DNA of 8,198 bases from NCBI RefSeq assembly GCF_000284415.1, contig NC_017059.1, positions 3,454,034 to 3,462,231 of the forward strand. The letters run 5' to 3'. The position numbers and the translations under genes are program-made. Positions 7,850 through 8,198 of this stretch are shown here, piece by piece. Every line of letters begins with the position of its first letter. The first letter of the stretch is position 1. The notes under the pieces were generated by a model, which saw only the letters and a list, made by a program, of their open reading frames with translations, had not been told where the DNA came from and ran no database searches. The stretch comes from Pararhodospirillum photometricum DSM 122 (GTDB lineage: Bacteria; Pseudomonadota; Alphaproteobacteria; Rhodospirillales; Rhodospirillaceae).

Positions 7850-7915
7850 GGAAAAGTCGCGTCACGCGCGAAACAAACCGGCCTGGACCTGCCTGTTCCG
7901 GCGTGGGAAAAAATA

Positions 7916-7960
7916 AGGAAAGGCCGGGGAGGCGGGGCCTCCCCAGACCCCTCCTTTCCT
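7916..7960 (-). repeat. Intergenic palindromic repeat, copy B (nested inverted repeat)
   Basis: There is an outer 8-bp arm pair AGGAAAGG (7916-7923) with CCTTTCCT (7953-7960). Inside it is a perfect 8-bp stem GGGGAGGC (7926-7933) with GCCTCCCC (7937-7944) and a 3-base loop. On the minus strand the core GGGGTCTGGGG (7941-7951) matches copy A at the other end of the window. A T-rich stretch follows on the minus strand (revcomp of 7909-7923), so it could end transcripts moving leftward from the tRNA side. It lies between two divergent promoters and may insulate them. Its function is inferred only. Confidence 0.65.
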
Positions 7961-7980
7961 GGGGCTTTGAGTTGGCCGTC

Positions 7981-8009
7981 TTGCGCCCGCGAACGGCTCT
8001 CGCTATAAC
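7981..8009 (+). promoter_or_regulatory. Promoter of tRNA-Arg(CCU)
   Basis: TTGCGC (7981-7986) is followed after exactly 17 bases by TATAAC (8004-8009), five of six matches to the -10 consensus. The mature tRNA begins 11 bases later, so the primary transcript would carry only a few leader bases. Position and spacing fit a housekeeping sigma-70 promoter. Confidence 0.7.
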
Positions 8010-8020
8010 GAGCGGACGGT

Positions 8021-8097
8021 CTCCCCGTAGCTCAGCAGGATAGAGCGTTGGATTCCTAATCCAAAGGCCACAGGTTCGAATCCTGTCGGGGAGGCCA
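8021..8097 (+). tRNA. tRNA-Arg, anticodon CCU, CCA encoded
   Basis: A complete 77-base cloverleaf can be read. The 7-bp acceptor stem is CTCCCCG (8021-8027) with CGGGGAG (8087-8093). The anticodon stem is TTGGA/TCCAA around loop TTCCTAA, with anticodon CCT at 8055-8057, reading AGG. The T stem is ACAGG/CCTGT around TTCGAAT. The discriminator is G at 8094 and CCA is encoded at 8095-8097. It has its own promoter and is divergent from the macroglobulin operon. Genes for this tRNA are frequent integration targets of phages and islands, but no integrase or repeated 3' end is visible here. Confidence 0.97.
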
Positions 8098-8126
8098 TCC
8101 CGCCAGCGACGGCAGGGAGGGAGCCG

Positions 8127-8198
8127 ATGAAGGGGTGGCACGCCGTCTTGTTGTTGGGCCTGCTGCTGGCACAGCGCCCCGTGTGGGCCGGGGACGGG
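8127..8198 (+). CDS. Start of a secreted or periplasmic protein, truncated by the window end
   Basis: An ATG at 8127 opens a frame of 24 codons that runs off the window without a stop. GGAGG (8116-8120) lies six bases upstream, a good ribosome site. The peptide begins MKGWHAVLLLGLLLAQRPVW and continues with AGDG. This is a textbook Sec signal peptide with a short basic start, a leucine-rich core and probable cleavage after VWA. The mature protein is not visible, so no function can be given. Only 29 bases separate it from the tRNA, with no terminator-like hairpin or obvious promoter between them, so it may be co-transcribed with the tRNA. Confidence 0.75.
   Translation, partial: MKGWHAVLLLGLLLAQRPVWAGDG

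Noticed and set aside
7825..8043. Plus-strand open frame of 72 codons ending inside the tRNA
   Set aside because: It runs through the palindrome and promoter into the tRNA, has no good ribosome site and low-complexity content.
8074..8097. Attachment site at the tRNA-Arg 3' end
   Set aside because: This tRNA is a common integration target, but no second copy of its 3' end and no integrase lie in the window.
7812..8141. Minus-strand open frame with a PDRIRTCGLWIRNPTLYPAE segment
   Set aside because: It is the antisense translation of tRNA-Arg(CCU), a well-known false protein in databases. The rest crosses the intergenic palindrome and the tRNA promoter.

Overview
The window is GC-rich (most codons end in G or C) and reads as chromosomal DNA of an alphaproteobacterium, most likely a Rhodospirillum-like member of the Rhodospirillales. 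This rests on protein style, on GC content and on intergenic palindromes with a GGGGTCTGGGG core. It is an inference, because no taxonomic marker beyond a tRNA is present.

Almost all of the window (102-7744) is a two-gene operon on the minus strand. The promoter-proximal gene encodes an 1833-residue bacterial alpha-2-macroglobulin with an intact CLEQ thioester motif. Its stop codon overlaps the GTG start of pbpC (GTGA overlap), which encodes the bifunctional peptidoglycan synthase PBP1C. This is the widely conserved yfhM-pbpC pairing. The macroglobulin is thought to trap foreign proteases that enter the periplasm, and PBP1C is thought to repair the peptidoglycan breach. Two tandem hairpins followed by a T-run lie past the pbpC stop (1-56) and probably end the operon.

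The 276-base spacer at 7745-8020 holds the macroglobulin ribosome site, a candidate promoter, a G9 tract in the presumed leader, a nested palindrome (7916-7960) and a good promoter for the divergent tRNA. A complete tRNA-Arg(CCU) with encoded CCA follows at 8021-8097 on the plus strand. Thirty bases later a new plus-strand gene begins with a clear signal peptide and runs off the window.

I see no new multi-gene system here. The points worth a second look are: an in-frame 24-base tandem repeat inside the thioester domain, homopolymer tracts at the front of both operon genes, a macroglobulin that is predicted soluble rather than lipid-anchored and has only three cysteines, and two related intergenic palindromes.
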